Below the pieces are notes generated by a model. It was not told the DNA's origin, made no database searches, and saw only the letters and a program-made list of their open reading frames with translations. This document shows, piece after piece, positions 37,701-53,299 of a stretch of DNA of 64,000 nucleotides; the stretch's first letter is position 1; every line of letters starts with the position of its first letter. Both the position numbers and the translations under genes were made by a program. The stretch is from assembly GCA_013396915.1 (NCBI GenBank), contig VWZL01000194.1, positions 498,092 through 562,091 on the forward strand. The letters are read 5' to 3'. This stretch comes from Stercorarius parasiticus (taxonomy: Eukaryota; Chordata; Aves; Charadriiformes; Stercorariidae).

Positions 37701-40700
37701 CCATAAGCAATGTTCTCATCAGGAGAAAGAAAATTTTCGCACAGTACTTACTTCAGTAACTTTGGCTGAAGCAGGCGCTGCAAGCGGTCACTTACTACCG
37801 ATTTCTGCAATAATGTCTTCTCTCTGCTTTTCCCTAGACAAAACAAGGTAATTGAGCATTCAGACATTAGTGCAATCCCACTGCCAAGAAAAAAAAAAAA
37901 GTATCCACTGCTTTCAATACCACTATTAAAGTATCCCCCAGGTTTTCAGTAACAGTTCATCTTTATTAGCTACACAATTTTGTTGGGCAAAGTGGCTACC
38001 AGAGGCTAGGTAAATTGATTCTGTTCACCACCAAAATGACTAATGTCATGTCTGACTTGGGCAAATTGCAGCCTCTTGCTTGGTTTTAGTTACGAAGAGA
38101 CCTCAATAAAGATCATCGCCCAGGTGTTTGTAACTATCTACAGCTGTAAGCATCCCTTGAACTTCTCTCATCTGAGCACTACCTCTTGCACAATCTCATT
38201 TGGTTTTGGAGTGCTCACAGGAGTTGTGTGATGCATCAAAACAAATGCAAATGAAAGAAGCGAGCCATTAATCACTCAATGAAACAATTTACAGAGCATC
38301 TCATTTACTTTTAACTACTTTTTTGGTGGAGCAAGTATGAAATATCAGAAGTGTTGATGTTTAACCGCAAATGGTGGGGGGGAACCAACAATATGAACAT
38401 ACACATGTGTTATAGCTCTAATAGAACACTGAACAGCACACAGAGTTTCTTACATTTTGTTGAAATCAGTTGCTCAAAGGATTTTATGCCCTGAGCTGCC
38501 TTTTCCTTGGCATCTTCATTGGAAGGAGGGCCCTAAAAAACATTAGATAGATTGGAAGAGTCAGATACACAGAACAATTGTCCTTTCTTCTTAGAACTCT
38601 AGCATGAACTGCTGAAAAAAAAAAGACTGGCAACTCAAACTTGAGCAAACTGCCACATTCAAACTTTTAAGTTACCTTTATTAGCGCTAGCTCACAGATA
38701 CATCAGAAGACATAAGAAAACAAATACAAATAGCTACAAAAAGCAAGTAAGTTTGCCCATAGTTACATAGCACATCCTTGTCTCAGAGCCAGGCCTGCTG
38801 GCTCTGAGCTGACAGTTGTCTGAAGCAGCATTTTGAACGTGGGGACACATATTACACGTGTTCGTACCTACTTAAGATGGACTACCAACTGGGGCAGGAT
38901 TTAATAGAAAAATTACCAGTCATTGCTTGAATATTTTATTAATATATGTATGGTGACTGTTAACATCTTAGCTACAACAAAAAGTCAAGATCTCCTTTTG
39001 CCAGTGACCCTTTAAAAACACATGAAAAAAGTGGTGACATTTGCCTCAGAAAACTCAATTTCAAAGACAATGAGATTTCAACAAGTACTTTAAAAAACAG
39101 GATGGAATTGGATCGTGGAGATGAAGACAAACAAAGTTGAAAACAAGAATGTTCAAGCGCCCCATGGCTGGAACGCCACTCCTCAGAACTCACTTTCAGG
39201 CATCACAGACCAACATGGGTTGAATAAACATTTCTGAAAGAGGATAAGTAAGCAAAAAGTGAGGGGAAAAAAAAAAAGGTTTCAAACTGAGGAGTAACAT
39301 TCACAGTTACTCCATTGAAACATAACACAGCTCTAACACAGTTACAATTTAAATCTATCACTGAAAAACATACGAGTATGTAACCTAGTTATATTTACTT
39401 ACGATTCCTGTTGTTTTATCCTTAAAGTATGGCTTCATAAAATGACCCAAAAATATATTTGCTGGTAGATTTCTACCATCTCCTGCCTTTGCTATTTTTG
39501 GACCACCAAGCTCGCACATGATTTCCTTCTGCAATACAAGAATTAATTACACAGTGTCAGCGTCTCCTTCAAATTCCTAATTTCAGACAGCAGCGACTGA
39601 GCCGTCACAAACATCCCAGGCAGGGTTCAAATGTGCAGCACCAGACTGTAAATCAGTGTACGTGTTTAATGACAAGATTTGCAACTTCCTAAGTTTGTAT
39701 AGTTCACTGCAGATGATTAAAAAAAAATAGTATTAACTTTCTACAACAAGCTAAAATATAAGATACAAAATACCCTAGTAGCATCAGCTTTTTTGATGAT
39801 AAGAAAGCACAAAAACATCAGTCAAATAAGACATTCGAAAGGCTAGTCAAGTGACATTGGTTTGAACTGCCATGAAGAAAATGAACCTGGTTCCTGGCCA
39901 AGCTAGCTGAGCGCTGCACCAGCATATGAATAAGGGACTATACTGCAGCTGATTCCACCGGTACCTGTGATGGACTAGAAATGTCCTGACAAGTTTTACT
40001 GGGCTTGATTGGCAGGGGAAGATGGCAAATGGCAACCCAGAAAAGGAATTAATGTTTTACTCCTGTTTTGCTCACCTGCTGTTCTTTGTTTTGCGCAATG
40101 AGAAGCTCGACTTCATCAATCTTTTCCTGGATAATCTCTTGGTACACATGGTTCATCTGCAGACACGTTTCTGGATCCTGTGGCAGACTACTTTCAATAT
40201 CATCATCACTACTGTCATCCTCTCGTTCCATTTCCTTGAAGCAAATAATGCATGGGGGCGGGGGAGGAGGGAAGAAGAGAAGAGAGAAAAACACTTGCTT
40301 TAAAAGCAGGTATGTAACATAATTATTTTTGCAAGTTAATACTTCTATTATCTTACAAAACTGATTTTTAAAAGAACTGGAGGGACATAACTGGTTGTCT
40401 GTCCCTGGCAGTTGTTCTTAATGCTCCCAGAGGCAGTTACCAGCCTCACCTAGCTCCCCTTCGCCCTGCTCGTTAGTTCAGCCTGCTGCTATTTGAACCA
40501 AGTCTGACTCCAAACTTTGCCAATGCCTGGTCTTGTGCCATCAGCTGTGAAACTGTAAGTAAATTGCAGAACAGAAGTACTTCATACTGGAACTCCCTGA
40601 CCTGCTAAGTCTGTACTTCAGAACCACCCCTTCAAACTTCCAGCTCATTTGTGCTTCTACTGAAGCAATTCTTCCCTTACAGAATTCATTACCACATGCT

Positions 40701-42544
40701 TCGGATACAAAGCAGGGCTCTGACTGTTTCATGAAAGTGCTCTGCACCTGGGTCCAATCTGTACCAGCAGATTTGTCTTTACAAACTAGCTTCTCCTTTC
40801 CTGTGCTGTACAGGTCTTAAGATATTTCTCTGCTTAAATGTTTTTATAAGAAGTCTGAGAAAATATTATGTTTGAAACACCACCAAAGGTAAACAGACTT
40901 GTAAAAAGTTTTATAAGTAATTTTCCCCTCATGTACAAGCATTCTTCATGTACAAAGAAGTAAAAGATTTCTTGATCACAAGCTGATGATGGCTCTCATG
41001 TGCAATTGCTCTGTGACCTCCACAGAACATGATGTGTGACAGGGATCAGCAAGTACTAGAGCAGCGAGGCCTCTGATCCCTGACATTTGTTTTCACATGA
41101 AGTCTATTACACACGAATAACAGAGTCCTGGGCAGGAATAACTAAACTTCCAGGCCTATTATTAATCCTTCCAAAGCTACAGAGTCAAGCCAGCTGCCTA
41201 GATTTCCCCAGCATAGAGTGAAATTCCCCTTCCTCCTGCTCCCTTCAATAGACAGATAGAAAAATATGCTTAAAGAGGAAATTGTTACCATTTCAGCAGG
41301 AGAATCTGCGTCATCATCTTCACCATCATCTGTTAGACAACAAAAATTAAAAAAGGCTGACTACAGTAAGAAAAAAAGGAAAGCTTCAAAACTAAAGACT
41401 TTTCAATTAAAGCATACAGAATAAAGCACCGCATAGTATCTCAGATGCGACCGTTAGCAGTTTCAGGTACTGCCAATATTGTCAAGTAAAAATTATGTTT
41501 AGTTATACTCCATATATGCACTTTTTTTGTTCTAGAGTAGGAGAAAAGAGCAGCTTCTGATAACTACGGCAATAATCAAGCTGCATCTTGGTCCTACACA
41601 TCTTAGTAAAATAAAGGCTCCAGAGTATGCAGACAGGTGAACATTCCAACCCAATAAAACCCATAAACTTTGTAATCACCTAACAGCCCTTCCACACTCT
41701 TCAGCAATCTTTGGGTTTGCATTGAGTGTGGCTACAGAGTTCTGACATACATTATTTGGGCTCGCATGATCAAAACACAGGTGGATGAAGCAAATGTGAC
41801 AGCCACCATATAGACAGAGAACTATTACCACCCCACCACTGCTTTGAAAAATTAATTTTAGGAGGCACAGGCAGGCTGCAAAACGGAGCGGCTCACACAG
41901 GAGAGTTTGCGTTGTCCATTCAGACGGCGTGGAAACGGCTGCGATTTAAGTATTTACCGTACTTGGTGGGCTGCTGCGTTTCATGAGTCAGCTCATCACC
42001 ACCTGCCCTGACTACAGACCTCCATCAGGAGGCGTGATGGCTCTCTCAACCTTCCCCCCTCCCTTGCCGTGGGTTTCACACGAAAATATGCAAAACGCCG
42101 GTGCAAGAGGCTTATCCGGCAAGGACGCTGGCTAAGGAAAGCCTTGAGGAGACGCCTCGCCTCAAGTTCTCGTTGCCAGCACCGTCTGTCCGCAGCGCCG
42201 GGCAGAAATGGTGGGGTTAACACAAACACGAGACGACCCTTCCTCCCGTCAGGCCAGGGACGCGTCTCAAGAGCCAGAACAGTAACTTAATGCCTAAGCA
42301 GAAGCACCGGGGGCGGCTGGAGAGGTGCGAGCCCGCGCCCCGCCGTACCCGTGTCGGAGCTGAGGCTAGCGTCGGACACGGCCACCTCGATACTGGCCCC
42401 GCCGGGCCCCAGGCTCCGCTCCAGCTCCTCGATCTCCCGGCGAATCTTCTCCCGCTCCGCGTTCAGGTCGAGAGCCGCGGGGGACAGGGCGGCCCCAACG
42501 CCAGGGGAGCCGCGGGCCCCAGCCGGGCCCGGCCAGCGGGACAT
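22773..42544 (-). CDS. SNAPC4: SNAPC4 (SNAP190), large Myb-repeat subunit of the snRNA-activating protein complex
   Basis: Twenty-two coding exons (minus): 42349-42544, 41289-41329, 40076-40234, 39403-39528, 38454-38532, 37752-37833, 36762-36866, 36097-36169, 35615-35779, 35235-35382, 34131-34237, 31910-32004, 31107-31201, 30400-30485, 29272-29685, 28391-28480, 27923-28163, 27747-27817, 27288-27386, 27005-27032, 24253-26357 and 22773-22892. All phases agree; total 1574 aa (human 1469). SNAPC4 is the DNA-binding core of SNAPc, which recognises the proximal sequence element of snRNA genes for RNA polymerases II and III. Visible parts are the N-terminal [15 protein letters not shown] helix, a [18 protein letters not shown] block used in SNAPC1/5 binding, Myb repeats at about 288-519 ([35 protein letters not shown]), a Ser/Glu-rich acidic stretch at about 525-560, an Oct-1-contact-like [13 protein letters not shown] at about 887, a long Ser/Thr/Pro/Gln-rich region, and a basic C-terminus [12 protein letters not shown]. 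Start ATG is in GCCGCCATG context. Confidence 0.95.
24043..24252 (-). other. SNAPC4: Open-frame extension past the SNAPC4 penultimate donor
   Basis: The large SNAPC4 exon stays open for 69 more codons beyond its donor (CAG|gtaaaa at 24252/24253) before a stop at 24043-24045. I chose the spliced form because the next exon (22773-22892) encodes a C-terminus resembling that of human SNAPC4 (SVLDS... and a basic RKRKRM end). Retention of the intron would give an alternative C-terminus. Confidence 0.35.
27005..27032 (-). other. SNAPC4: 28-nt SNAPC4 micro-exon
   Basis: A 28-nt exon encoding ASQNTETSS plus one base, flanked by a ttttttggcag acceptor and a gtacct donor. It is needed to keep phase: the exon before ends at phase 0 and the large exon after begins with two bases completing a codon. 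The residues fit the short Ser-rich linker at this place in human SNAPC4. Confidence 0.8.
27689..27752 (-). repeat. 32-bp tandem duplication across a SNAPC4 splice donor
   Basis: Two adjacent 32-bp units, 27689-27720 and 27721-27752, differ at three positions. The inner unit (27721-27752) contains the last 6 nt of SNAPC4 exon 27747-27817 and its donor ATTCAG|gtaggt. In the outer unit the matching place reads ATTCAGttagct, so the GT is lost and only one donor works. Confidence 0.85.
32164..33930 (+). pseudogene. CR1 ORF2 remnant: reverse transcriptase with one in-frame stop
   Basis: The frame is open from the truncated 5' end to a TGA at 33658-33660, then resumes in the same frame to TAA at 33928-33930. 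The RT palm is clear: [16 protein letters not shown] (motif A region), [20 protein letters not shown] (motif B) and the catalytic FADDT at about 33136-33150, followed by the CR1-typical [18 protein letters not shown] and VRPHLE blocks. The stop falls where CR1 proteins have SLEKRRLRGDLIN, so one arginine codon became TGA. About 90 codons follow it without a frameshift. With no 5' end, no endonuclease and a stop, this copy cannot move on its own. Confidence 0.85.
32164..34017 (+). mobile_element. CR1-type non-LTR retrotransposon (LINE), 5'-truncated, in a SNAPC4 intron
   Basis: About 1.85 kb of CR1 sequence lies antisense to SNAPC4, between exons 34131-34237 and 31910-32004. It carries the reverse-transcriptase and C-terminal parts of ORF2; the endonuclease region and 5' UTR are missing through 5' truncation, as is usual for CR1. 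The 3' end has GGGGTTGGACTAGATGATCT, TCCAACCCTATGATT and short ATTCTATG-type repeats. No target-site duplication was seen, which is normal for CR1. Its edges are about 160 bp and about 115 bp from the two exons, so it makes up most of this 2.1-kb intron. High similarity to CR1 as I know it suggests a fairly recent insertion. Confidence 0.93.
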
Positions 42545-42720
42545 GGCGGCGCGGCAGCCTCCCGGGCCTGAGCCGCTCCGCCCTGCCGCGGGGCCCGCCC
42601 CCTCGCCCTCCGCCCAATCACTGCTGGGCACCGCGGTCAGCTGAGACCCTCCGCACGTGACGCTGCCCAGCCAATCGGGGCGGGGCTGGCGAGAGGGCTT
42701 CCACAGGTCCCAGCTCCCCG
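42545..42720 (-). promoter_or_regulatory. SNAPC4: SNAPC4 promoter region with CCAAT boxes, GC box and E-box
   Basis: GC-rich sequence just upstream of the SNAPC4 ATG. It has CCAAT at 42614-42618 and 42671-42675, a GC box GGGGCGGGG at 42677-42685 and a CACGTG E-box at 42654-42659. There is no TATA box. It fits entirely in the 304 bp between the SNAPC4 start and the ENTR1 stop, so SNAPC4's promoter lies at the ENTR1 3' end. Confidence 0.6.
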
Positions 42721-42848
42721 CCGTTAACGGCACCGGCACTACAGACCGCGTCCGGAGGCCGCAACCAGGCTGAATATCAGAAATTAGTTTTTAAGTAATG
42801 ATTTCTGCGTGAAAACGAAGTTCTGGGTTTGAGTCCGTTTGGTTTGAG

Positions 42849-45800
42849 TCACTGTCCGTCCTCCGGCACCTCAGCGATCCGGTCTATGGACCTCAGGAGG
42901 TCGGCGACCAGCTGCAGGGATTCGGCTCCAGACACCAGCTGCCTGCAACAGGGAGAAGGGCAGCGTCAGGGGTAGGAGGGGAGGACCAGGTAGCGCCTTG
43001 GTGCTGTTTTTTTAAAAAAAACTTTTTAAAAGTGTTTTTTCAAGAAGCCATTTATCTGGACTGAAGACTTCACTGCTTTGAGTGAAGCAGATAAGTCATA
43101 GAGAAATAAAGTCTGAGACGCTTAGAGAGTCTAAGTATAATGGTTTCACATTCAGTTAAAAAATAAGACACGTTCTAGTTATTTTTATTCACTAAACTTG
43201 GAGGAAAAATACCCAGCAGGTAAGTAAGAACATGGATGTGCTGATCTGGCATAGAGAATACAGGAACTCAAGTTTCAATCCTAAAAAACCCACTGGGGAC
43301 ATTTAGTTGTGACCTCGGTATTTAGACAAACATGTGGGACAGTGTCAGGAGAGTCATCTTAAAACAACTCACTTTATGGACGACCGGGAGTTTGTTATGA
43401 TGGTGAGGAGGTTCTTCAAGGCGAGGTCTGCGTTCTGCCTCACTGCAGCCAGGCTTGCTGACTGCCCCAACCTCAGGGCTTCGTTCTCAGTCTTGTAATT
43501 CTTCAGCTGAACCTAGGGAGGAAACAGCCAAAAACTTGATATGAAAATAACTACAGAACTCCAGCAGATACTTCACAATTTTGAGCAGGGTACAGCAACT
43601 AATGAGCAAATCCCATAACCAGACTGCCTAGAGAGAATGTCTTCCCAGCTCTGGAGAGGAGATTCTCTGCTCTCAGACACGAAACTACAGCTAAAAAGCC
43701 TTTATTGAAGCAGAAAACATCTGCGCATTTTCATGCCAGCCTGCTCTGCTTGTTTCACAGAACCATCCAGCGTTGGAGTGGTGTATTCTGACTCTGATGG
43801 CAGGGAGGAGGCTGTTCTCTGCCCCCGATGCTGTCACCTAACGCTCCCCAGGTGCAGCTGAGCTCTCTCTATTATTTCTCAAGCTTCCCTCCCTTCTGTC
43901 AGGCACGTTCCTGCAGCTGAACCCCCCCTTTGCCCTGTTGTGTTACAGCGCTCACAGGTCCCAAATACCGAACGGCATTTGAACATCACATGAAACTTCA
44001 GCAAAACTGTCACTGAAGTACCACACATTGCAGAGATGAAGTGTTCTGGTCTAGAACATCTTCTAATCTCTTTGCTAGGAAAAGTGAAGCGTCATTAAAA
44101 TTTTTCAATATCCTTTTTATAGGCTCAATTTCAAGGTGTACGCTTTTGGTCCCAGTACATTCAGCAAGCCCTTAAATATACCACTTCGTACCTGAAGTAG
44201 GGCATTCTCCTGTTTCAGTTTTGTAGCATTGTTTTCTGCTTTAACAGCCCGTTTCTGAAATAGAATAAAGGTTATTTATACCATAGCAGTGCTTAGGACA
44301 TACCAGACAGTTTGAGCTACGCAGGAATGCATGATTCCAGCATGATATGGTTTGTGTTACACCCCCTTGTGTTCTGAATGCTTTACAAGATGGGGATGGT
44401 GCCCCCAATCACGTCTGATCAGCTATCTCCTCTCCTCCCTTCCCCATTTTTCCTTTCCGGTATCTTCAGGTGCTGTCCATCACCTCCAGCCATTAAATTT
44501 TTTTCGCAGACAAGAGGAAAAGGTACTCAGTATAAATAAGCAAGCAGGAAAAACAGCTCTCAGTTTATATAGGAGGTGCTTACAGAAGACTGCAAAAAAG
44601 CAACTGAAGGTGTTGATGAATGCGAAAATAGTATTTCTGCAAAGACCTCCCTTACTGTAGGTAACAAAAGGAGTTCTGGACCGGGATGCAGTCTTGTTAT
44701 TAGGGAAAATCCCATGTCAGAACTGTTTAGTGCTCACATGGGTGACAGAATCACTTCAGCTTCCCTCACTCCTGGGGGAGGAAGGAAAAGAAACAGAGCT
44801 ACACAGTTTCCACACAAGCTTCTGCTACTACGGCAAACGCCAACACTTACAGTCATCAGCTGGAGATTTTGTTCCACGTGCTGCACCATTGCTTCCAAAT
44901 CCTGCGCTTCTTTTTCTTCTTTAATTTTATTTTCCTCAAGCTTTCTTTCAAGCTTCCTCATCCTTAAAAAACAAGAGACAATGTTCAGTAAGACTTGTAG
45001 CATTAAATACCTTAGCAAGAAAATTCTAGGGAATGATCAAGAAACTCATTCATGTTATAAGAAAAATGAAGTCTTCCCACAGTAGTATGGTTCTAGGTTG
45101 TGCCTCAGGGGATTTCTTTGTTCAACATCCATTAGCGTTAAAGGGAACTATACAGCTGACTGCAGAAAGGCTGTACAGAAAACACAGCTGTTCACAATCA
45201 GCCTGGATAAGGATAATTCTGAGCCAAACGGTTACCCCATCACCATGGAAGCACCAGCTGTCTCACTGCGAGGAGCAGCACAGTGCAGAGGAACTTCAGA
45301 AATTGCCACCCTGGATCGGTCACTGGGTTGTTTAGCCTCAGGAAATTCAACTCCCCCAATATCAAGGTGCTCACCAGCAAAATAAAAATGCTTTTCTTGC
45401 TTCAAAGGAAAGAGACTGAGATTCATTATTTTGTTAGTCTGAATCATTATGAAATGCATCCTGTCAAGCCCTACCCTCATTTCCTAACCACCTAAAGTGC
45501 ATGAAGCGTAAGCACACAGGCACACTCATCAGATGTCAGCTTGCCACTTACTTTCCAAGCCTTTTTCAATAAGAAAACCAGGTTTGTTAAAGCTTCTTAA
45601 CAAATACCATAGATTTCGACTACATTTTTATTCTTTAAAGACTCTTGACTCTTTCCAGCGAGCATCCCTTCTAAGATAACTCCTTGCTTATGTGGTTACT
45701 TTCCCCCGTACTGTTGCTTACGCACTTGTCTGCTTGAGTTTCAGAGAAAATCTGAAGCTTATTGATCTTGCTTCTCAAACTGGCATTCTCTTCTTTTAGC

Positions 45801-46848
45801 TAAAAAATAAAAATTCTCATTAGAAATGAGGGTGTAGTTTCACAACACTACTAACACTCCAAGACCAGTACCAGAAGAAATATTCAGCTTTAACTTTAGT
45901 GCTGGAAAGTCTTGCACTTTCTATTACATTCAAGCTTACTTTCACACCTAGTTTTCCCCTCTCAAAACCATTTAACTTCACTAACCCTGCAGGGCACAGA
46001 AATGTGGCACCAAGCAACCAGTGCCGATATGACTAATCAAATGCTGTTAATTCTAAATTAATATGACCTCAAGAGGCAAGAGCATAAGGAAGTCACCTGG
46101 GTCATGCCAAAAGCAGTAGGAAAGACAAGGTATGGGATCTGACTCACGCTACGGAGTTTTTCAGAGCTAATTCTCTTCTGTAAGCGTCTCCAACAAGCTA
46201 CGACATATCGCACAGCCCTTGCTGACAGCATGCTTTAATAACGCCGGGGGCTGACACCAAGTTTCTCTAGCAACCCGATTCCGGAGCTCAGAGCTCGCTT
46301 GACAGGAGATGGAGCCCGCAGGCAGCGTTTGTGTCCGCCCTGAGAAAGGTGCCAGGCAAGCAGCCGCGATTCTTACCTCCTCGTAGCTGGGCTGCCGCAG
46401 GGAGTAGAAGCCCGGTCCCGGGGGGGCTCCGAGGGAGGCCACGCTCGGGTCCTCGCTGCCCGCCAGCCCCGCGCCCTCACAGAAGAAGGAGCCGGCGGAG
46501 GGCGAGGCGGGGCCCGCGGGGGCGAGGTGGGCCTGTTCCACGGCCAAGGGCCGGTAGCTCCCGCTCCATTCCTCCTCCTCCTCGTCCTCCGCCTCTCCAA
46601 GCAGCACCGGATCTGGGAACAAGAGAGGGCCGAGGCTTGGGCCGGGCCGCGACGCCTGCGAAGAGCAGAGCAGAAGGGCTGAGGTGAGCGCGGGACGGGC
46701 GCCTCAGCGCGGCGGGGCCCAGCCCGGGCCCTACCTGTCGCGCGTCGCCCGCCTCCTCCCCGCTCCGGGCCTTGCTGCGGACGAACTCGTGGAAGGAAAA
46801 GGGGTTGGGCTCGGCCGAGCCCGCCACCGGCAGCCCCCCCGCCGCCAT
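42849..46848 (-). CDS. ENTR1: ENTR1 (SDCCAG3), endosome-associated trafficking regulator 1
   Basis: Seven coding exons (minus): 46735-46848, 46377-46655, 45726-45799, 44851-44962, 44192-44254, 43373-43512 and 42849-42942. Phases agree and give 291 aa. ENTR1 is a coiled-coil protein of recycling endosomes and the centrosome/midbody that acts in receptor recycling, PTPN13 recruitment, cytokinesis and ciliogenesis. Visible parts are the N-terminal NPFSFHEF motif (residues about 15-22), an acidic EDEEEEEWSGSY block matching the human EEDEDTGWSGAY, a heptad-rich coiled coil from about 132 to 245 (LKEENASLRSKI, KLERKLEENKIKEE, VEQNLQLMTKRAVKAEN), and the conserved end VSGAESLQLVADLLRSIDRI. The human protein (435 aa) has about 100 more N-terminal residues before NPFSF; here the ATG lies directly ahead of that motif and is 3 bases from an undetermined base (46852), so the N-terminus may be cut by an assembly gap. 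The exon 2 acceptor at 46656-46657 was chosen because it keeps frame. Confidence 0.9.
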
Positions 46849-46852
46849 AGGN

Positions 46853-51685
<4,833 letters not shown>

Positions 51686-53050
51686 AGCAGTGCATCCTGC
51701 ACGTCTGACAGACTTACTTCTTTTTTAATATGATTTTGAGATTATAATATTGCTGCAAGCCCTCTCCCCCAATTTTTCCAGGCATACTGTGCAAACATGG
51801 AGCTACGCTACAGCTGAACAAAGCTGCTTCACAACACTGGACTGTGAAGAGCTCTTTACGTTGGGCTTAAATGCCCACCCTGATGCCGGATGACTGCTTT
51901 GACCCTCTGAGTAGGTTACAAGAGAAGATGGGCGTATATGGCCTTCTGTTGGCATTGTGGAGAACATAGCAAGCCAAAATATTCATCGCTACAACTGAAA
52001 GCATGTATCTGAGAAGTAAGTCACTGCTGTGTTACCACTTAGTCGTATCACCAGCAGAGGTGGGACTGTCACGCTGGAGGCCCTGTGTGTGCCCTTCTGG
52101 TGGGATGTGGTGGCATGTTAAAGAGCTGGGCTTATGTATCTGAATTCAAAGAATATTTATAGCTGTTACCAAGGTAAACAAAGACTTGGTCAAACTGAAT
52201 TAGGAAAACAACCAGTTATTATCCATATGAAGTTAGGCAACAAGTTTCCTGCAGTCCAGGTTTTGTTACAAGCATCATGGATCCATTTCATCAGTGTAGT
52301 TTACCATCTCTAGTACTACTAGAAGTCACACCTGGAAATAACTTCTTCATTTTGCTAGAGCTCAGAGGAAAGTAGACCTATGGCATAAATAAGTTTCTGT
52401 GGAGTTCATCTACAGAGATACTGTGCATAATGCTACATGCACACTTATCGTAGAATTAAAGCAATCCCATTCTTTAGGTTTTTCACTTGGAAGTGAACTA
52501 TGCTAGAGAATAAAAGTTCTTTTACTCCAGCGTTGGTACCCAAATAGGAAGTTATTAAAGGAGTTGCTGCTGCACCCTCCTTCCTTCAAATTGTCACACA
52601 GATGAACTTAAGGCTTTGCAAAAAGACATAATGGTCAGTCTCGGAACAGAGATGGAGCTCAGCTAAGAGTCCAGATCAACAAAAAGACTTTCAGAAAGCT
52701 CATGATCTTTAAAGTGACATGAAGCTAAGTGCCACGCATTTGATATACTGAAGCAGACCCAATAGAGAGAAAATCAAACATACAATTTACCTAATCCCCT
52801 AACATACAGGCTTAAAAATGTAGACAGCTGCATTGCAGCCCTTCACTGGCTCGATGTGCATTGTAAGGAGCAATCAAACTGGGAGCACAACACTGCGAGG
52901 CAGCTATTACCTGCTTTACCCCTACTCCTTTCCTCATTCAACTAGAAGAAAATGTGTTGCATTGCTTCTTGGGGAACCCACAGTATGAAAGTCCTATTCA
53001 GTTGTTGTGTATGTTTGTAAGAAAATAAAGAGATCTATAAATGACTGGAG
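51686..53050 (+). other. PMPCA: PMPCA 3' UTR (inferred)
   Basis: AT-rich non-coding sequence from the PMPCA stop to just past the distal AATAAA at 53024-53029. Two poly(A) signals (52509 and 53024) suggest alternative lengths. No repeat or structured element recognised. Confidence 0.5.
53024..53029 (+). terminator. PMPCA: Poly(A) signal AATAAA, PMPCA distal
   Basis: AATAAA about 1.34 kb after the PMPCA stop. A proximal AATAAA is at 52509-52514. The sequence between the stop and here looks like 3' UTR, with no open frame of interest. Confidence 0.55.
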
Positions 53051-53282
53051 CAAGTAGTAAGAGTTCTGAAATTCATCAGCTAATGGGCAGGGTTTCTTGA
53101 ACTGGCAGGTGAAATGTGCTTTGTTTGTTAAATGCAAACAATCCCAAAAGAATCTGTCCCACTTTTCCAGCTGAAAACAAATGGCTCAGGTCACCCAAAC
53201 AGTTAGCATGCATCACACAAAGAACGCTAGTTCTGACAACCCTGCAATAAGAGCTGGATCTCATTTAAGGTATTGCATTAAT

Positions 53283-53288
53283 TTTATT
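53283..53288 (-). terminator. INPP5E: Possible poly(A) signal AATAAA for INPP5E
   Basis: The first minus-strand AATAAA I find downstream of the INPP5E stop (plus TTTATT), giving a 3' UTR of about 1.2 kb. It lies only about 250 bp from PMPCA's distal signal on the opposite strand. Confidence 0.45.
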
Positions 53289-53299
53289 CCTTTAAAAAG

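Noticed and set aside
43738..43930. Possible transposon fragment in an ENTR1 intron (ACAGAACCATCCAG..TTGGAGTGG)
   Set aside because: Similarity to a repeat end is too short and vague to assign a family.
46377..46617. Alternative ENTR1 exon 2 acceptor ttgttcccag at about 46618-46619
   Set aside because: Using it would put the acidic EDEEEEEWSGSY block out of frame with exon 1. The upstream acceptor at 46656-46657 keeps the frame.
46477..46734. Read-through of ENTR1 exon 1 into an Arg/Pro-rich frame
   Set aside because: A good donor at 46734/46735 ends the exon after GDARQ; the rest is GC-rich intron and an out-of-frame reading of exon 2.
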